A stretch of 64,000 nucleotides of DNA from Anaerococcus tetradius ATCC 35098. Lineage in GTDB: Bacteria > Bacillota > Clostridia > Tissierellales > Peptoniphilaceae. Shown one piece after another: positions 17,252-26,358 of the stretch; within the stretch, counting starts at the first letter, position 1, and each line of letters opens with the position of its first letter. The stretch covers positions 532,827 to 596,826 of the forward strand of contig NZ_GG666295.1 in assembly GCF_000159095.1 (NCBI RefSeq), written 5' to 3'. A program made the translations under genes and the position numbers. The notes below the pieces were generated by a model. It had not been told where the DNA came from. It worked only from the letters and a program-made list of their open reading frames with translations, and ran no database searches.

Positions 17252-17700
17252 TATTCTACCTCAGCTACTACGTTTACTTTAAGATCAGCATTAACTCCTT
17301 CATAAAGTCTAGCATTAAGAACGAACTCACCAAGTCCATTGATTTTTTCTACTTGTTCGATTCTCTTTCTGTCAATTTCGATACCTTCTTTTGCTAGGCT
17401 TTCAGCGATGTCTTTGTTTGTTACTGATCCAAAAAGTTTGCCGTCTTCTCCAGCTCTAACTTTCTTTGTAAGAGTTAAAGCTTCGATTTTTTCTTTAAGA
17501 GCTTCAGCTTCTTTTCTATTTTCAGCTTCTTCTTTCTTTAATTCTTCTCTCATCTTTTCAAGTTCAGCCATATTTTCTTTTGTAGCCTTTACAGCCTTTC
17601 CTTGTGGGTCAAGGAAATTTCTAAAATATCCTGACTTTACATCTACAAGGTCTCCCTTAACGCCAACTCTTACAATATTATCTGTTAGTATTACTTTCAT
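17251..17700 (-). CDS. rplI: Ribosomal protein L9
   Basis: A 149-residue large-subunit protein with the usual two lobes joined by a long helix (about residues 40-75, rich in Glu/Lys). The N-terminal signature KGDLVDVKSGYFRNFL near residues 15-30 is the L9 rRNA-binding motif. The start lies inside the gdpP end, with AGAGGAAGAA as ribosome site. It sits in the conserved gdpP-rplI-dnaB cluster. Confidence 0.97.
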   Translation of the reverse strand: MKVILTDNIVRVGVKGDLVDVKSGYFRNFLDPQGKAVKATKENMAELEKMREELKKEEAENRKEAEALKEKIEALTLTKKVRAGEDGKLFGSVTNKDIAESLAKEGIEIDRKRIEQVEKINGLGEFVLNARLYEGVNADLKVNVVAEVE

Positions 17701-19687
17701 TTTCTTCTTCCTCTCTTAAATATTCATTAATTGCTTTTCTTAACATGTCTTCAGCATTTTCCATGCTCATATCTAATTGGGTCGCAGCAGCTGTTAAGTG
17801 ACCGCCACCACCGATACGCTCTAGTATTAATTGTACCGATATATCGCCTAAGCTTCTACCTGATATGTGAATTTTATTATTGGATATGGTAAGTACAAAA
17901 CTTGCCAAGACTCCCTTTATATTTAACAAATCATCCGCAGCCTGCGAAGCTATGAGGGTTGATCCATCGATATCTCTATTAAAGTGGGCTATGGCTATTG
18001 AGTCATTAACAATAAATGAATCAGCTATAACCTCTGACTTATATTTTACTATTTCAAAGTCATCTTTAAACATTCTCTTAATATATACTGAATCTGCTCC
18101 CCATCTTTTTAAAATTGAAGCAGCTTCAAAAGTCCTTACCCTTGTCTGGTAGACAAAGTTTTTGGTATCAACTGTAATTCCCGCAAGAAGACTTTCCGCT
18201 ACAGGCGTTCTCGCCCTAAAGTCCTCGTCAAGATAGGATAAAATTTCAGTTACAAGCTCTGATGCACTTGAAGCATAAGGCTCTATATAAGAAATTGTTG
18301 CATTTGCTATATAATCCTTGCCCCTCCTATGATGGTCGATAATAAAGATATTGTCGTTTTTATCAAGAAGAGCTGGAGCCTCTGTTGAATTTTTCCTATG
18401 GTTATCGGTTACTATAATCAGAGACTGTGGACTAATTTTAGCAAGTGCTTCATCTTCTGTCAAAATGTTAGCCCTTAGCTCACCTAACTCACTAGTTACT
18501 CTTTGATACATATTTTCGATTGGCTTTGTAACTTCGTCTAGGACAATGTAGGCCTCCTTACCCATGTGGTAAGCACCCTCATAAACTCCTAGGGATGAAC
18601 CAAAAGAATCCATATCAGGATTGTTATGACCCATTATATAAATATCTGGAGATGATTGCATCATCCTCTTTAAGGCTTGAGATATTACCCTAGATCTAAC
18701 CTTACTGGTCTTTTCTATGGCCTTGGTCTTTCCACCGAAATACTCATAATTATCTTCAAGTTTTACTACCGCCTGATCTCCTCCACGAGATAGGGCTATG
18801 TCGACTGCTTCTCTCGAATCAGAATAAATATCAGAAGGCTTAGCTCCTGCTATACCAACTCCTATAGAAAGAGTTGGTGGAAGGCTATTACCCTTTTGGA
18901 TATTTCTAACTTGATCAAGAATTGAAAACTTAGACTCATAGATTTTCCTATAATCTTGATATTCACTAATTACCATGAACCTGTCATTTTCATACTTGCG
19001 GATTATACCATCATATGTTTTGAAATATTCATTGATAACCCTGTCGATTTCTCCTAAAACAGCAGGTCTATCAATTGATTGAGTTGCGTTTCTGATATCT
19101 TCGTAATTATCTATAAAGACTGAGTAGAAGACAAGTCTCTTATTCTTAAACAACTTTTTGATTGACTCATCATAAGTATTATCAATACCATAAAGAAAAG
19201 TCTGAGATTTACCATCTTCGTCATTGATTATAGTCTGATAATAAAACTGCAAGACTTTATCCTTGATGTTTATATTTCTAGGAGTCCTTAGACCATCTTC
19301 CTTAAAATCAAAATCAGCAAATTCTGGCAAGAAGTCTTCTATCTTATTTCCTACTATAGACTTATTGTCAAACAAGTCCCTAAAATAAGTATTGTGCCAC
19401 TTGATTGTCCTATCGTCTTCTACGATAACAATAGGAAAAGGCATCTCGAATACTACGTTTTTGGTTATACTATCAAAAGAAACATTCATTTGATCGACAT
19501 ATGCTTGCAAATCATCCTTCTTCTTTTTGTTAATCTTAGTCAAAAAGAAGTAAAGAAGGATGCTGAGGATTATGGAAATAGAACCGATAATCTCGTTAAA
19601 ATAAAATAAAACTATAGAAGCTATACTAGGAAGAGCCATTATAGCAATAATATTATTTAACCCTACATACTCATCATTATTTTTCAT
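17678..19687 (-). CDS. gdpP: Cyclic-di-AMP phosphodiesterase GdpP
   Basis: Membrane-bound DHH phosphodiesterase that hydrolyses c-di-AMP to pApA and so affects cell-wall and potassium homeostasis. The 669 residues show two N-terminal helices (about 10-50), a PAS-like region (70-170), a degenerate GGDEF-like domain (about 180-310), the DHH domain with GHNNPDMDSFG near 355 and IIDHHRRG near 430, and a C-terminal DHHA1 domain with GGGGHLTAA near 635. It overlaps DUF2232 upstream and rplI downstream, as commonly seen in Firmicutes. Confidence 0.95.
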   Translation of the reverse strand: MKNNDEYVGLNNIIAIMALPSIASIVLFYFNEIIGSISIILSILLYFFLTKINKKKKDDLQAYVDQMNVSFDSITKNVVFEMPFPIVIVEDDRTIKWHNTYFRDLFDNKSIVGNKIEDFLPEFADFDFKEDGLRTPRNINIKDKVLQFYYQTIINDEDGKSQTFLYGIDNTYDESIKKLFKNKRLVFYSVFIDNYEDIRNATQSIDRPAVLGEIDRVINEYFKTYDGIIRKYENDRFMVISEYQDYRKIYESKFSILDQVRNIQKGNSLPPTLSIGVGIAGAKPSDIYSDSREAVDIALSRGGDQAVVKLEDNYEYFGGKTKAIEKTSKVRSRVISQALKRMMQSSPDIYIMGHNNPDMDSFGSSLGVYEGAYHMGKEAYIVLDEVTKPIENMYQRVTSELGELRANILTEDEALAKISPQSLIIVTDNHRKNSTEAPALLDKNDNIFIIDHHRRGKDYIANATISYIEPYASSASELVTEILSYLDEDFRARTPVAESLLAGITVDTKNFVYQTRVRTFEAASILKRWGADSVYIKRMFKDDFEIVKYKSEVIADSFIVNDSIAIAHFNRDIDGSTLIASQAADDLLNIKGVLASFVLTISNNKIHISGRSLGDISVQLILERIGGGGHLTAAATQLDMSMENAEDMLRKAINEYLREEEENESNTNR

Positions 19688-20579
19688 TTAAGCTCCTTTT
19701 CTTTCTTATATCTAGTATTATATCAATAAATCCTAAAATCACGAAAAAAATTAGCAAGAATTGTATTAAAATAATGACGAAAAACCACTGGAAGCCTCTG
19801 GATAAGGGAATATTAGATCTTGCAATCATATAATCATAAAGAGAAAATCCATTAAAAGCCAAAAGCTCTAGGAAAATCATAATAATATTTAAAGATGCAT
19901 AGGTCATATTTAGCTTAAATAAATAAGAAAATCCATAAGCTAAAACACAAGTAAGTCCAATAATAAGAAGATCCTTATAGCTTATCCTTTGCTCATTTAC
20001 CTTAGTCAAATCCTTAAAACCATCAAGTTTTATACTAGCATAATTTCTAATTAGTTTAAGGGCAAGCAAGGTATAAATAAAAGAAAAAAATGCAAAGATA
20101 GCTGGATATAGGCTAAGACTTGCCCTATAAATTTCTATATCCATCTTATAATCAATAGAAGATTCGACTAAAAGCTTGACTTGCCTAGCCAAACTATCGA
20201 AATCAACTTTTTCTTTCATTAGACCATATGTATAAAAACCTATCAAGACAAGGCTTATAAGAACAAAACTTGTAAGAATCTGTAGCTTATCACTTCTTAT
20301 ATACTTTATAGGAAGGGATAAGATTAGACATACTAAAAATATTGCAAGCGTAAGCATACAAGCTTCACTAAGACTCATATACATAAGTCCAAAAATCAAA
20401 CTAGTAATTCCTAGTAAAATAAATTCGGCAAATCCATTCTTAAAGAGATAGATACTTAAAAGTACAGGAGCAGTAGCCAGTATTAGTAAGGATATATTCG
20501 ATGCGAATATAATAAGGCTTACTAGGGCACTCATAAAGACTAATTCAATAATCTTTCTCAAATTTTTATTAATTTCCAT
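19677..20579 (-). CDS. DUF2232 (YybS-like) membrane protein
   Basis: A 300-residue polytopic membrane protein with about eight hydrophobic helices and no soluble domain. Position directly upstream of gdpP, overlapping it by 11 bases, and overall character match the YybS/DUF2232 family. Function unknown; some relatives resemble ECF-type substrate-binding membrane proteins. AAAGGA precedes the ATG. It is the first gene of the gdpP-rplI-dnaB operon. Confidence 0.75.
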   Translation of the reverse strand: MEINKNLRKIIELVFMSALVSLIIFASNISLLILATAPVLLSIYLFKNGFAEFILLGITSLIFGLMYMSLSEACMLTLAIFLVCLILSLPIKYIRSDKLQILTSFVLISLVLIGFYTYGLMKEKVDFDSLARQVKLLVESSIDYKMDIEIYRASLSLYPAIFAFFSFIYTLLALKLIRNYASIKLDGFKDLTKVNEQRISYKDLLIIGLTCVLAYGFSYLFKLNMTYASLNIIMIFLELLAFNGFSLYDYMIARSNIPLSRGFQWFFVIILIQFLLIFFVILGFIDIILDIRKKRSLNEK

Positions 20580-20744
20580 AAAATTCCTTTCACTTAATAA
20601 AAAAAATTAAGCTATAAATATTTTACTACTTCTTTCTCTTTACTCAATTATACAAACTTTAAATGATAGATAATAAGAAGGCTCCATAAATTTCTCAAAT
20701 TAAAAAGTATTTACTAAATATGATGTAATTATATAAGCAATAAG

Positions 20745-20750
20745 TATAAT
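20745..20750 (+). promoter_or_regulatory. -10 element six bases before the metallophosphatase start (possible leaderless mRNA)
   Basis: TATAAT lies at 20745-20750 and the ATG at 20757-20759, so transcription would begin at or next to the start codon. No Shine-Dalgarno sequence is visible, and no strong -35 box is seen. Confidence 0.5.
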
Positions 20751-20756
20751 ATCCTT

Positions 20757-22913
20757 ATGACCAGATTAAATAATATTAATAATAAATCTATAACAGATTT
20801 TGATATATCAATTATTTCAGATCCCCATGTCTTGGCAAGAGAGCTCATTGGCCCTAGCGAAAGATTTATTAAAGAACTTAAAGTAGAAAGGAAATTAGTC
20901 GTAGAAAGCGAGGCCCTTTTTAAGAGGGCTTTGGAAATTGTCGACAGGGCAAATAGTAAGTTTCTAATTCTTCCGGGAGATTTGGCAAAAGAAGGAGAAT
21001 ACAAGTCGCATCAACTAGTTGCTACTTACCTTAAAGCTTGGAAGGATAAAGACCCTGATAGAAAAGTCCTAATGATTCCTGGCAATCATGACTTAAATAA
21101 CCACAGAGCCTTTGATTTCTCCAAGGATAAACCTGCAAGAAGTGTAAGTCCCAGAGAGTTTGAACAAATCTATGATTTTGTCTATGATGATGATTCCATC
21201 TTAGAATTTTATAGGGATAGCCTAATTTTTAAAAATTATTTGGATAGGATAAACAAGCAATATGGGAGAGCTGACCAATACTCCTACTATGCCCAAGGGT
21301 ATTTTTCATACCTTGCTCGCATAAAAAAAGAACATCTTAATGACAATGGCGTTTCTATTATTATGCTTGATACTTCTATTTACTCGGCAGATTCTGAGGA
21401 AAAGCACAGGGATGACAGGGAAAACATTCCAGGATCAATCAACATAGAGATGCTCAGATGGGTCATTAAAAAAATTGATGAAGCCAAAGAAAGAAAGGAT
21501 ATGGTAGTTGTAGTAGCCCACCATGCTTTCTTGCCTAATTTTAGAAATCAAGAACTGGCCTTCTCTCCTTTTATCATCAAGGAGTGGAGGGATAAATTTA
21601 CTGATGAAGACCCTAGGATTAATCAAAAAACTCCGATTGAAATATTGGCGGATTGTGGCGTTAAGTTTATATTTACAGGCCATCTTCATGAAAACGGAAC
21701 CGCCAAGTACACTAGCGAAGAAAATAATACAATCTATGATATCCAAACCGGTTCTACTATAACCTACCCACTTCCTATAAGGCACCTTCTTATTCATAAT
21801 AATACATCAACAGACAAGGCCTTTTCGATTTATGTTACGACCGAACTGATTGATAGTTTTTCTTATACTGATCATTTTGGTCAAGTCCACGAGGTAGATG
21901 ATGCCATAGTCCACACCATGACCAACCAATTAAGCCTTAGGGATGTGATTCACAATTATATAAGGATTCAAGCCAACAACCCTTTTTTTGATAAGATAAG
22001 TTTTAAAAAAGAGCTTATAGATAGCCTAAAGGCAAGAACTGGCGAAGACATTCCCTATAACAACTACATGAACAAAGTAGTCTTTCCTATGATTGCCGAT
22101 TACTTTCCAATTTATAGTAAGTATGTAGGAAGAATCGTAATAAGCAATCTCAACTATAATTATGAATTTAGAATCAAGGCTTTGATGAATACCTTGTTTA
22201 TTAAAGCTACAAGTATAGAAGATGCAATTGATGAAATCCTTGGTCAAGCAGAAAAGGTCCTTACTCCACATTTCCTTATTTCATCTATGGATAAAATTAC
22301 TGAGAAGATTTTTGCTATGCCCATAGATGATGAAGGCCATACTTTTTATGATTTTGCCAACTATATCTACCAATATAGGTCAACAACAAATGAGAAAAAA
22401 CCTCCTTTTGTTGAAAAAATGATAGAAAATATTAATGATCCGTCATATGATTTTGTTGATGCTATACTTGATTACGCAAAAGATGAGATAAATGAGACAT
22501 TCGATGTAGTTTCTTCTTCTATAAAACTTGAAAAAGATGGCTCAAAACAGAAATTTTTTGATAGCTTAGTCCAAACAAAGGGACTTCCAGTTAACCTAGC
22601 CTACAAACATTTGGTAAGGAAAGTCAATACCCTAAGAGATCTCCTCGACTATTTTTCAATATTTATAACCAAAAAACCCAAAATTACAGGAGTAGACCTT
22701 GCCAAAAGCCTAGCCAACAATAAACTTATTAGGCAGGCAAAGATGAATATATCAAATAAAATGTTCGGTCAAGCTTCCTTTAGAGTTTCTATCCTAGCCC
22801 TAATAGGAGAAATGAATGAGGGGATGAAAACAATCTATCAAAATGCCGACCTAAATGAAGTCGACCACTATTTTAACTATATAGAATACGATGATACAAA
22901 TAGTAAAAAATAA
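20757..22913 (+). CDS. Calcineurin-like metallophosphoesterase, long form
   Basis: A 718-residue protein whose first 330 residues form a calcineurin-like phosphoesterase domain. Metal ligands are visible in ISDPHV (near 22), LPGDLAKEG (near 76), IPGNHDLNN (near 104), VAHHAFLP (near 253) and FTGHLHENG (near 299). The remaining 390 residues look helical and are not recognised. There is no signal peptide, so the protein is probably cytosolic; relatives act on phosphodiesters or phosphomonoesters of unknown nature. The start has no ribosome site but is preceded by a -10 element, so a leaderless transcript is possible. Single gene with a shared terminator. Confidence 0.85.
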   Translation: MTRLNNINNKSITDFDISIISDPHVLARELIGPSERFIKELKVERKLVVESEALFKRALEIVDRANSKFLILPGDLAKEGEYKSHQLVATYLKAWKDKDPDRKVLMIPGNHDLNNHRAFDFSKDKPARSVSPREFEQIYDFVYDDDSILEFYRDSLIFKNYLDRINKQYGRADQYSYYAQGYFSYLARIKKEHLNDNGVSIIMLDTSIYSADSEEKHRDDRENIPGSINIEMLRWVIKKIDEAKERKDMVVVVAHHAFLPNFRNQELAFSPFIIKEWRDKFTDEDPRINQKTPIEILADCGVKFIFTGHLHENGTAKYTSEENNTIYDIQTGSTITYPLPIRHLLIHNNTSTDKAFSIYVTTELIDSFSYTDHFGQVHEVDDAIVHTMTNQLSLRDVIHNYIRIQANNPFFDKISFKKELIDSLKARTGEDIPYNNYMNKVVFPMIADYFPIYSKYVGRIVISNLNYNYEFRIKALMNTLFIKATSIEDAIDEILGQAEKVLTPHFLISSMDKITEKIFAMPIDDEGHTFYDFANYIYQYRSTTNEKKPPFVEKMIENINDPSYDFVDAILDYAKDEINETFDVVSSSIKLEKDGSKQKFFDSLVQTKGLPVNLAYKHLVRKVNTLRDLLDYFSIFITKKPKITGVDLAKSLANNKLIRQAKMNISNKMFGQASFRVSILALIGEMNEGMKTIYQNADLNEVDHYFNYIEYDDTNSKK

Positions 22914-22923
22914 ATTTTCCATT

Positions 22924-22950
22924 AAAAAAGGAGCGTAAAGCTCCTTTTTT
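22924..22950. terminator. Bidirectional terminator between metallophosphatase and DUF1846 genes
   Basis: AAAAAAGGAGC-GTAAA-GCTCCTTTTTT is a symmetric hairpin with A and T tails. It serves the plus-strand gene and the minus-strand DUF1846 gene. Confidence 0.85.
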
Positions 22951-24425
22951 TAATATTCATAATCATCATGGTGTAAGATTGGGTCTTGGGTAAAGTTTAG
23001 GCCAAGTTTTCTTAGCATGGACCTTTGTGAGTCACTTAAAATTACAGTTGAATGGGCATCAAGTCCCCTTAACTTAGTAATTTGCTTCATTGCCATGTGA
23101 CTTAGAGGATTGGTTGTTGCTGAAATTGATAGGGCTATGAGCATCTCATTTGCTGTTAGTGAGGTTTCAACTCCTCCAAGGGACTTGGTCTTTAGATTTG
23201 ATACTGGCTCTATAATATGAGGTGATATTAGAAGGATATCATCATCGAGATTACCCAATTTTTTTAGGGCATTTAGAATGCAAGCTGATGGAGCAGATAG
23301 GAGGTCAGATTTTTTGCCAGTAATAATCTCACCATCTTCTAGTCTTATAGCAAAGGCTTCAGTCTTATTTGCTTTAGCTTTTTCTCTAGCCTTAACTGCA
23401 ACAGTCCTATCTAAAGGAGTGATTCCAAGTTGGCTCATTAGCATCTCGATTTTTTCTACTGCATGGTAGCTTTCTTTGGCATATCTATAATCAATAAGAG
23501 TATTGTAATATCTTCTAATTATCTCTTCCTTGCTAGCACGACTTACACCTTCTTGATCTTCTATGCAAAAGCCTGCCATATTTACACCCATATCAGTTGG
23601 TGATTTGTAAGGGCAAGCCCCCATGATTTTTTCGAACATCTTCTTTAGTATTGGGAAAGCTTCGACATCCCTGTTGTAATTTACAGCAAGTTCTCCATAG
23701 GCATCAAGATGATATGGATCTATCATATTTACGTCATCAAGATTTGCTGTGGCAGCTTCATATGCCATGTTTACAGGATGTTTTAGGGCGATATTCCAAA
23801 TTGGGAAGGTTTCAAATTTGGCATAGCCTGCATTTATTCCTGCCTCATGATCAAGGTACATTTGTGATAGGCAAGTTGCCATTTTTCCTGAACCTGGACC
23901 AGGTCCTGTGATTACTACAAGGGGTCTTGTAGTAACTAGTCTTTCATTTCTTCCAAAACCATCCTTGGATATAATATGGTCAATATTATTTGGATATCCC
24001 TCAATATTATAGGTTTTATAGTTTGGGATATTTAGATTGTCCAAGTATTGTTGAAACTTAATAGCCTTGGCTTGATTATCAAATTGGGTAATTATTATAC
24101 CACTTACTTTGAAACCGAAATCTTCAAAGGCTTGTTTTAGTCTTATGCTCTCTTGGTCATAAGATGTCTCATTGTCACCTCTGATTTTATTGTTTTCGAT
24201 GTCATTAGCATTTACAGTTATGATTATCTCTGCCTTATCCTTCAAATTATTGAGCATTCTCAACTTAGAATCTGGCAAAAATCCAGGCAAGACCCTTGAT
24301 GCATGAGCATCATCAAAGAGCTTTCCTCCAAATTCCAAATAGAGTTTGTCAAAGTGCGAAATTCTCTCTTCAATTTTTTCAGACTGCAATTTTATATATT
24401 TATCATTATTAAAAGCTTCTTTCAT
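22950..24425 (-). CDS. DUF1846 (UPF0371) family protein
   Basis: A 491-residue soluble protein of the DUF1846/UPF0371 family, widespread in anaerobic Firmicutes and of unproven function. Family-like stretches include VVITGPGPGSGKMATCLSQ (a P-loop-like GPGPGSGK near residue 178), followed by YDHEAG-type acidic sequence, and CPYKSPTDMGVNMAG near 285. ATP or nucleotide binding is therefore likely but not shown. I chose the ATG at 24425 because TTGGAGG lies just before it; a TTG start four codons upstream would place that site inside the gene. Promoter and terminator are its own. Confidence 0.88.
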   Translation of the reverse strand: MKEAFNNDKYIKLQSEKIEERISHFDKLYLEFGGKLFDDAHASRVLPGFLPDSKLRMLNNLKDKAEIIITVNANDIENNKIRGDNETSYDQESIRLKQAFEDFGFKVSGIIITQFDNQAKAIKFQQYLDNLNIPNYKTYNIEGYPNNIDHIISKDGFGRNERLVTTRPLVVITGPGPGSGKMATCLSQMYLDHEAGINAGYAKFETFPIWNIALKHPVNMAYEAATANLDDVNMIDPYHLDAYGELAVNYNRDVEAFPILKKMFEKIMGACPYKSPTDMGVNMAGFCIEDQEGVSRASKEEIIRRYYNTLIDYRYAKESYHAVEKIEMLMSQLGITPLDRTVAVKAREKAKANKTEAFAIRLEDGEIITGKKSDLLSAPSACILNALKKLGNLDDDILLISPHIIEPVSNLKTKSLGGVETSLTANEMLIALSISATTNPLSHMAMKQITKLRGLDAHSTVILSDSQRSMLRKLGLNFTQDPILHHDDYEY

Positions 24426-24450
24426 ATTGACCTCCAATCATTATCTAAGT

Positions 24451-24478
24451 ATTATACCAAGATTTTATAAGATGAAAA
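24451..24478 (-). promoter_or_regulatory. Promoter of the DUF1846 gene
   Basis: On the minus strand TTTTCA and TATAAT are separated by 16 bases, about 25 bases ahead of the start codon. Confidence 0.6.
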
Positions 24479-24686
24479 GATGCTAAAAAAATTTTTTATT
24501 AGGCTTAGCTAATTTTATTTTCTAAGGGCAAAAGTCCTTAAATACCAACATTTACTAAATGTTTTATGAAAAGATTTCTCGATGTTTTTAAAAAAATTCT
24601 CAATTAGCCTTTCCATGACCTAAGTATTCTACTTACTTTCTGACTTAAAATAATCTTGGATTTTTCTTTTATTTAATCTATCCAAC
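24479..24686. other. Intergenic stretch without a gene
   Basis: AT-rich spacer between the DUF1846 promoter and the apbE terminator. The only structure I see is the 17-base palindrome AACATTTACTAAATGTT at 24547-24563, which may be a regulator site. No open frame with a ribosome site is present. Confidence 0.5.
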
Positions 24687-24720
24687 CCAAAAAAGAGACA
24701 GATTTCTGCCTCCTTTATTT
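24687..24720 (-). terminator. Terminator of apbE
   Basis: On the minus strand AGGAGGCAG pairs (two G-U pairs) with CTGTCTCTT and is followed by a T-run, directly after the apbE stop. Confidence 0.7.
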
Positions 24721-24724
24721 TTTC

Positions 24725-25894
24725 TTATTCATCTTCCATTGCCTTCCAGCCGTCTGTCTTAAATTCGTTTCCTTCTGGGTCTATCCAATAAGCTTCTACC
24801 TTATTTTCCCTTGCCTTCTTTAGACCTGTTTCATGATCTATTATAAAGAAATATGTGGATAAACTATCAGCTAGGGAGATACTGTCAGCTTGTACTGAAA
24901 CTGACTTCCATCTAGTAGAAGGATATCTTGTGGCAGGGTCGATTATATGGTGATAATTCTTGCCATTTACTGTGAAAAATCTTTGATAGTCACCACTGGT
25001 TACGACTGATGTATTTTTAACTGAAACTATAGAAGAATATGGCTTATCTTTTTGGTCCAAGAAGGGATTTTGGACTGCAATTTTCCAGAGACCTTGGCTG
25101 TTGTTTGGGTTATCTCCAATAATAACATCATCTCCACCTACAGAGATTATCCCCTTAGTAAAGCCAGCTTCTTTGAGTTTTTTTGCTATTTTTTCAGTAG
25201 CAAAACCCTTACCTATAGCTCCTATGTCGATTTGTACATCTGGGTCTTTTATATAAACTGTAGAGTTTTTCTTATCTATTACTATAGAATTTATATCTTT
25301 ATGATTTGCCTTTTCTGTAAGTTCTTTTTCACTTGGGATGGCAGCCTTTTCAGGATGATCTATGGACATTTCCCTATATTGATGCCACAAACCTAATAAG
25401 GAACCCATAGCTATGTTGATAGTTCCACCAGTTAGGTCATATATCTTTTCAGAATATTCTATCAATTCGATAATTTCAGGGTCTACCTTAACAGGTTCTA
25501 TACCCGCCTTATCGTTTATTGTTCTAAAGTTGTTAACTCCATCAAAACTATCGTAAGAATTGTAAAGCTTGTTGTATCTATCAAGTTCCTTTTCCAAAAG
25601 CTTGCAATGCTTATCGAAACTTTTCTTATCCTTAGAGTAGGTAAGTATAGTTGTAACAGTATCGAAATATTCATAGTAGGTCTTATCTAGTTTTGGAAGC
25701 TCTTCTGAGTCATCTAAATCTACGTCGATTTCATTCTCATCTGACTTATCATCCTCGGCGTCCTTTTGGTCTTCTGCTTGACTAACTTGATTGGACTTTA
25801 CTTCTTCTTTAGTTTCCTTATCCTTTGATCCATTGGCACAAGCTGCTAATAAGAAAGCCATAGCCAAGGGGTAAAATATCTTCTTTAATCTCAT
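24725..25894 (-). CDS. apbE: FAD:protein FMN transferase (ApbE), lipoprotein
   Basis: ApbE transfers FMN from FAD to a Thr/Ser in target proteins such as RnfG and RnfD, both of which are encoded in this window with matching motifs. The 389 residues begin with a lipoprotein signal (basic N-terminus, hydrophobic core, lipobox LLAAC at about 15-19), followed by an acidic linker to about residue 70. The domain contains TYYEYFDTVTTI, DIGAIGKGFATE near 225, a VGGDDVIIG segment near 250 and VVTSGDYQRFF near 300. It follows the UPF0158-like gene with a four-base overlap. It is likely anchored outside the cytoplasmic membrane. Confidence 0.93.
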   Translation of the reverse strand: MRLKKIFYPLAMAFLLAACANGSKDKETKEEVKSNQVSQAEDQKDAEDDKSDENEIDVDLDDSEELPKLDKTYYEYFDTVTTILTYSKDKKSFDKHCKLLEKELDRYNKLYNSYDSFDGVNNFRTINDKAGIEPVKVDPEIIELIEYSEKIYDLTGGTINIAMGSLLGLWHQYREMSIDHPEKAAIPSEKELTEKANHKDINSIVIDKKNSTVYIKDPDVQIDIGAIGKGFATEKIAKKLKEAGFTKGIISVGGDDVIIGDNPNNSQGLWKIAVQNPFLDQKDKPYSSIVSVKNTSVVTSGDYQRFFTVNGKNYHHIIDPATRYPSTRWKSVSVQADSISLADSLSTYFFIIDHETGLKKARENKVEAYWIDPEGNEFKTDGWKAMEDE

Positions 25895-26358
25895 AATCTG
25901 TTTATATTAATTGTCTCCATATCCTTATTAACTGGGATTGATTCCTCAAGGGCCCAATTTAGCAATATATCCGCTGCTGCCTTATCTCTAAATTCATTCC
26001 AAACACCTTCAAGACCTTCTTCATAGACTATATCGAGAAATTCCTCTCTAGGAGCAATTCCTTCATAGTTATCTTGGAAGTTATCTCTTTGTTGCTTGTT
26101 TAGGCTTGCCACAAAGGCTTCTCTAAGTCTTTGCTCGTCGAGCTCATCGGCTGTTGGCAATAGCAAATAATTTTCCACATCTTGATCTATATCTATATAA
26201 TTTTCCTCAATATCTTCAGGTGTTTGAATCTCCTTGTTTATCCTAATAAAATCTAAAGATTCTGTATTTAACCACATATTCTTTAGATATGAGTCTTCAT
26301 CTATCAAGGTCCATTTTTCGACAAGCCATGATAGATTAATTGGTTTTCTAACTTTCAT
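25891..26358 (-). CDS. Acidic small protein, UPF0158-like
   Basis: A 155-residue acidic, soluble protein. The layout resembles UPF0158 proteins: a segment like LVEKWTLIDEDSYLKNMW followed by a DIEENYIDIDQDVENYLLLP stretch and a C-terminal helix with RDKAAADILLNWALEE. Function unknown. It overlaps glgB by 11 bases upstream and apbE by four bases downstream, so it is translated as part of that operon. The family assignment is by eye and only moderately certain. Confidence 0.6.
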   Translation of the reverse strand: MKVRKPINLSWLVEKWTLIDEDSYLKNMWLNTESLDFIRINKEIQTPEDIEENYIDIDQDVENYLLLPTADELDEQRLREAFVASLNKQQRDNFQDNYEGIAPREEFLDIVYEEGLEGVWNEFRDKAAADILLNWALEESIPVNKDMETININRL

